Of a stretch of 64,000 nucleotides of DNA, positions 61,841 to 64,000 are shown piece after piece. Numbering within the stretch: the stretch's first letter is position 1; every line of letters begins with the position of its first letter. The position numbers were made by a program, and so were the translations under genes. The stretch comes from Larix kaempferi. Lineage: Eukaryota > Streptophyta > Pinopsida > Pinales > Pinaceae. The stretch covers positions 5,100,001-5,164,000 of the forward strand of contig BSBM01000007.1 of assembly GCA_027924585.1 (NCBI GenBank). The letters run 5' to 3'. The notes below the pieces were generated by a model. It saw nothing but the letters and a program-made list of their open reading frames with translations. It searched no databases and was not told the DNA's origin.

Positions 61841-62067
61841 AAACCTTTGAGGTTAGTATGTTGAGATTATGCAAAGAATCAATATACGCCAAAAAATGGT
61901 CGTGGCACATTTGGAGGAATCATCCAATGTTTAGCACGTTCACATGACATAAAGACAACAATCACTCCTCCAAATCCAATTCCCATTCCCATTCCCAATG
62001 CTCTCAATGACATTTTTTCATCCACATAACTTAGCAATCCCACTCTTACATTACTACTCTGACTATG

Positions 62068-63154
62068 GGGTGAAATCGCGAACCTGGGAAACACTTTGGT
62101 GACAAACATAGTGAAAAAAACAGAGCGCAGGCGGATAATCTCACGAAAAAAAGTCAAACTCAAACTCTAGGCCGAGAGTTTTGAGAGTTCGAACTCTGGG
62201 CCAAGAGTTTAAAAAAAATCTAGGCTGAGAGTTTGAACCAATCGCCGCGCTGTATTTAAAAAAAAACTCTCGGATGAGAGTTTGAACTAAACTTTGGGCC
62301 GAGAGTTTGGAAGACATTTTCTTTCCCAAGAGTTTTTGGTCAACAATTCTAGCACCATTTCTGCAGAATTCAGAAATGTGTCACTTTAACAAGGTCGGAC
62401 CACTGCAAAACATGAGAGTTACATGTTGGATTTTATACCAGTAGATTCACCATTCAATATACTTTCTAGTAATTTTTTTTTTTCAATTTCAATTAGGATT
62501 ACTATTTTTTTCTATTTTTTACTAAACTTTATCATTAAAAAATTAAGTGACTGAAAAATCAATCACAATGAAAATTCAATATCATCACAATGACGAAGCC
62601 AAAAAAATTTAAAAAAATACAAGGATGTTCCTTGAAGTGTCCTCTTCAATGGATGGTTTTAGTTTGTTTGATAAGAGTAACATTTAAAAGAAAATGTGAA
62701 TACAAAAACATGTGTCGATAATGCACCATTTTCTGAACATATGATGTTTCGATAAATAATAAAAAATAGTTCCCAAGTCTTAAAAAACTCGAAATATAGT
62801 CCAGGATCAATTTTAGTGTGTGTATATTATGAGCATACAAATGTTTTCCCTAAAATGAATAACCATCTATCAAAAAATCGTCGTCAACACAGGTCACTCA
62901 TTATCCATACCTAAAAGTTTCAAGTATATGCCGTTGGTTGACAACAAATTTGTCCCATGATATGTTCATAAAAAAAATTAAAAAAAATACAAGTAGGAAG
63001 CTAATTAAATTCTGTAAAACCTTTGTGTTTACTTCAAGTTGAAATTCCTAAGGGAGATATGGGTTTGAAGAGGTCGAAGGTGAAAAACATAAAATTAGCA
63101 TATTTTTTTGTCAAAAACAAGCCAAAATTGTTTCCCAACTTCATGTTTTCACCC
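62068..63154. mobile_element. 1,087-bp inverted-repeat element inserted in RLP-D
   Basis: Left end GGGTGAAATCGCGAACCTGG and the reverse complement of the right end GGGTGAAAACATGAAGTTGG form an imperfect TIR of about 34 bp (...GGGAAACA-x-TTTGG follows in both). TATG lies on each side (62064-62067 and 63155-63158); the empty site CTATGATTAT is seen in A, B and C. The interior has no transposase frame but repeats a CTCGGCCGAGAGTTTGAAC-like motif at 62165-62335. The superfamily is not clear: a 4-bp duplication (or 3-bp TAT with a G-extended TIR) does not settle it. Confidence 0.85.
62165..62335. repeat. GAGAGTTTGAAC sub-repeats in the TIR element
   Basis: Five to six spaced copies of G-C-C-GAGAGTTT-x-GA-x-x, with one inverted copy (AACTCTCGGATGAGAGTTTG at about 62266) that could form a hairpin. 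Subterminal repeats of this kind are often transposase-binding sites, which is inference here. Confidence 0.65.
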
Positions 63155-64000
63155 TATGATTATCACCTTTTCTCTCATGTCCTTCATTTTCATTGCATGA
63201 ATCTAAAGGATAGCCCCATAAAAACTTATTATTTTTAAATGAAGATACACTGAATGTGGAAAACTGTGTTGCTAATGGAATTTTCCCACAAAGAATATTT
63301 GATGAAACATTCAAAAATGCCAACTCATGTAATTTAGCTCTTGAGGAATTGGTCCACTCAAATTATTTTTTGCCAAGTCCAACTGCTCCAAAGTAGATAC
63401 CCCGCCAAGAGATGCAGGGATTCTCCCTTCTAGTTGATTCTTAGATAAATTCAACAATCGTAAGCTACTCATTCTTCCTATGCTTACAGGGATTCTTCTT
63501 GTAAGATTATTGGAAGACAAATCAAATATAGTGTCTGTAGGCAACAAATATGATAGATTATATGCACTTCCTTTTATGAAAATCTCCATTTCATACAGCA
63601 AAGTATCATCATTTGACACATTTGTGAATCCAGAGAGTCTCTCAAGGTATGTTGGTATTCTTCAACTAAATTTGTTGTTGGATAAATCCAACAAATGCAA
63701 CATGGTGAGATTTGTGATGTCTTGAGGAAAACAACCATGGAAATTGTTATAACCAAAGTTTAAAGCTCTCAAGTTCTGAAAAAATATGAAGTACCAAGGA
63801 AGCTTGCTTGTCAATCCATTTTTACTTAAATCTAGTAGCTGAAGTTGGGTGCAATTGGACAGAGATAGGGGTAGAGCACCGGATAAGTTATTGGAATGTG
63901 CGGAGAAAATTCTCATAGAATTGCATTTGCCAATTTTCTTAGGAATTGGTCCCTCTAAGCGGTTTTTTGATAGATCTAAGAGTGAAAGCGAGACCAAGTT

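Larger units (their letters stand above)
61879..64000 (-). pseudogene. LRR receptor-like protein pseudogene, copy D (RLP-D), split by an insertion
   Basis: The 5' part lies beyond the window. Visible parts: LRRs and island up to 63155, then after the inserted element the juxtamembrane (SSNVRVGLLSYVDEKMSLRA), the transmembrane helix and a tail ending in FFGVY. Lesions: TGA at 63662-63664 (Gly codon in B), a 4-bp deletion near 63337 (frameshift in the last LRR), insertion of 62068-63154 between the G-D-N-H and S-S-N-V codons, and a changed stop (TGA at 61879) after a deletion in the 3' end. Membrane and tail codons are otherwise intact. Confidence 0.93.

Overview
The window looks like nuclear DNA of a large, repeat-rich plant genome. 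The evidence is a family of plant-type leucine-rich-repeat receptor-like proteins (RLPs), a plant LTR retrotransposon with a tRNA-Arg-type primer site, solo LTRs with 5-bp target duplications, small terminal-inverted-repeat elements, AT-rich spacers and long (AT)n tracts. The repeat density, old degenerate elements and long spacers would suit a gymnosperm, but the species cannot be proved from the sequence. Nothing bacterial or organellar was seen.

Layout. 1-900: an (ATC)n microsatellite, then an array built on the palindrome GTCGGATATCCGAC. 917-1200 and 10513-18679: duplicated unit A, split by an LTR retrotransposon (1201-10512, minus orientation) that encodes only Gag and a retropepsin-like protease. 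18680-24689: block X1. 24690-36305: unit B. About 36306-42073: a single-copy stretch with a SINE-like fragment and a decayed Ty3/gypsy piece. 42074-48040: block X2, a second copy of X1. 48041-55947: unit C. 55948 to the end: unit D. X1+B and X2+C are two copies of one segmental duplication.

Each of units A-D carries, on the minus strand, one LRR-RLP gene or pseudogene at its right end. Units A, B and D also carry, on the plus strand, a decayed FCP1/NLI-interacting-factor-like phosphatase exon; unit C has lost it by deletion. The four RLP copies are: A (16599-18679), 5'-truncated, two nonsense codons, a 2-bp deletion and loss of the membrane anchor; B (33428-36172), complete apart from one TGA at codon 211; C (52855-55844), many lesions; D (61879 to the window edge), interrupted by a 1,087-bp inverted-repeat element. 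RLP-B is the only plausible recently functional gene. If expressed and read through it would give a 914-residue plasma-membrane protein with signal peptide, LRR N-cap, about 27 LRRs with an island, one transmembrane helix and a 25-residue tail, but no kinase.

The array is a birth-and-death RLP cluster. Whole units were duplicated, 72-bp LRR blocks expanded and contracted inside each copy, and transposable elements then inserted. Comparing the units gives the empty sites, so most insertions can be placed to the base and their target duplications read.
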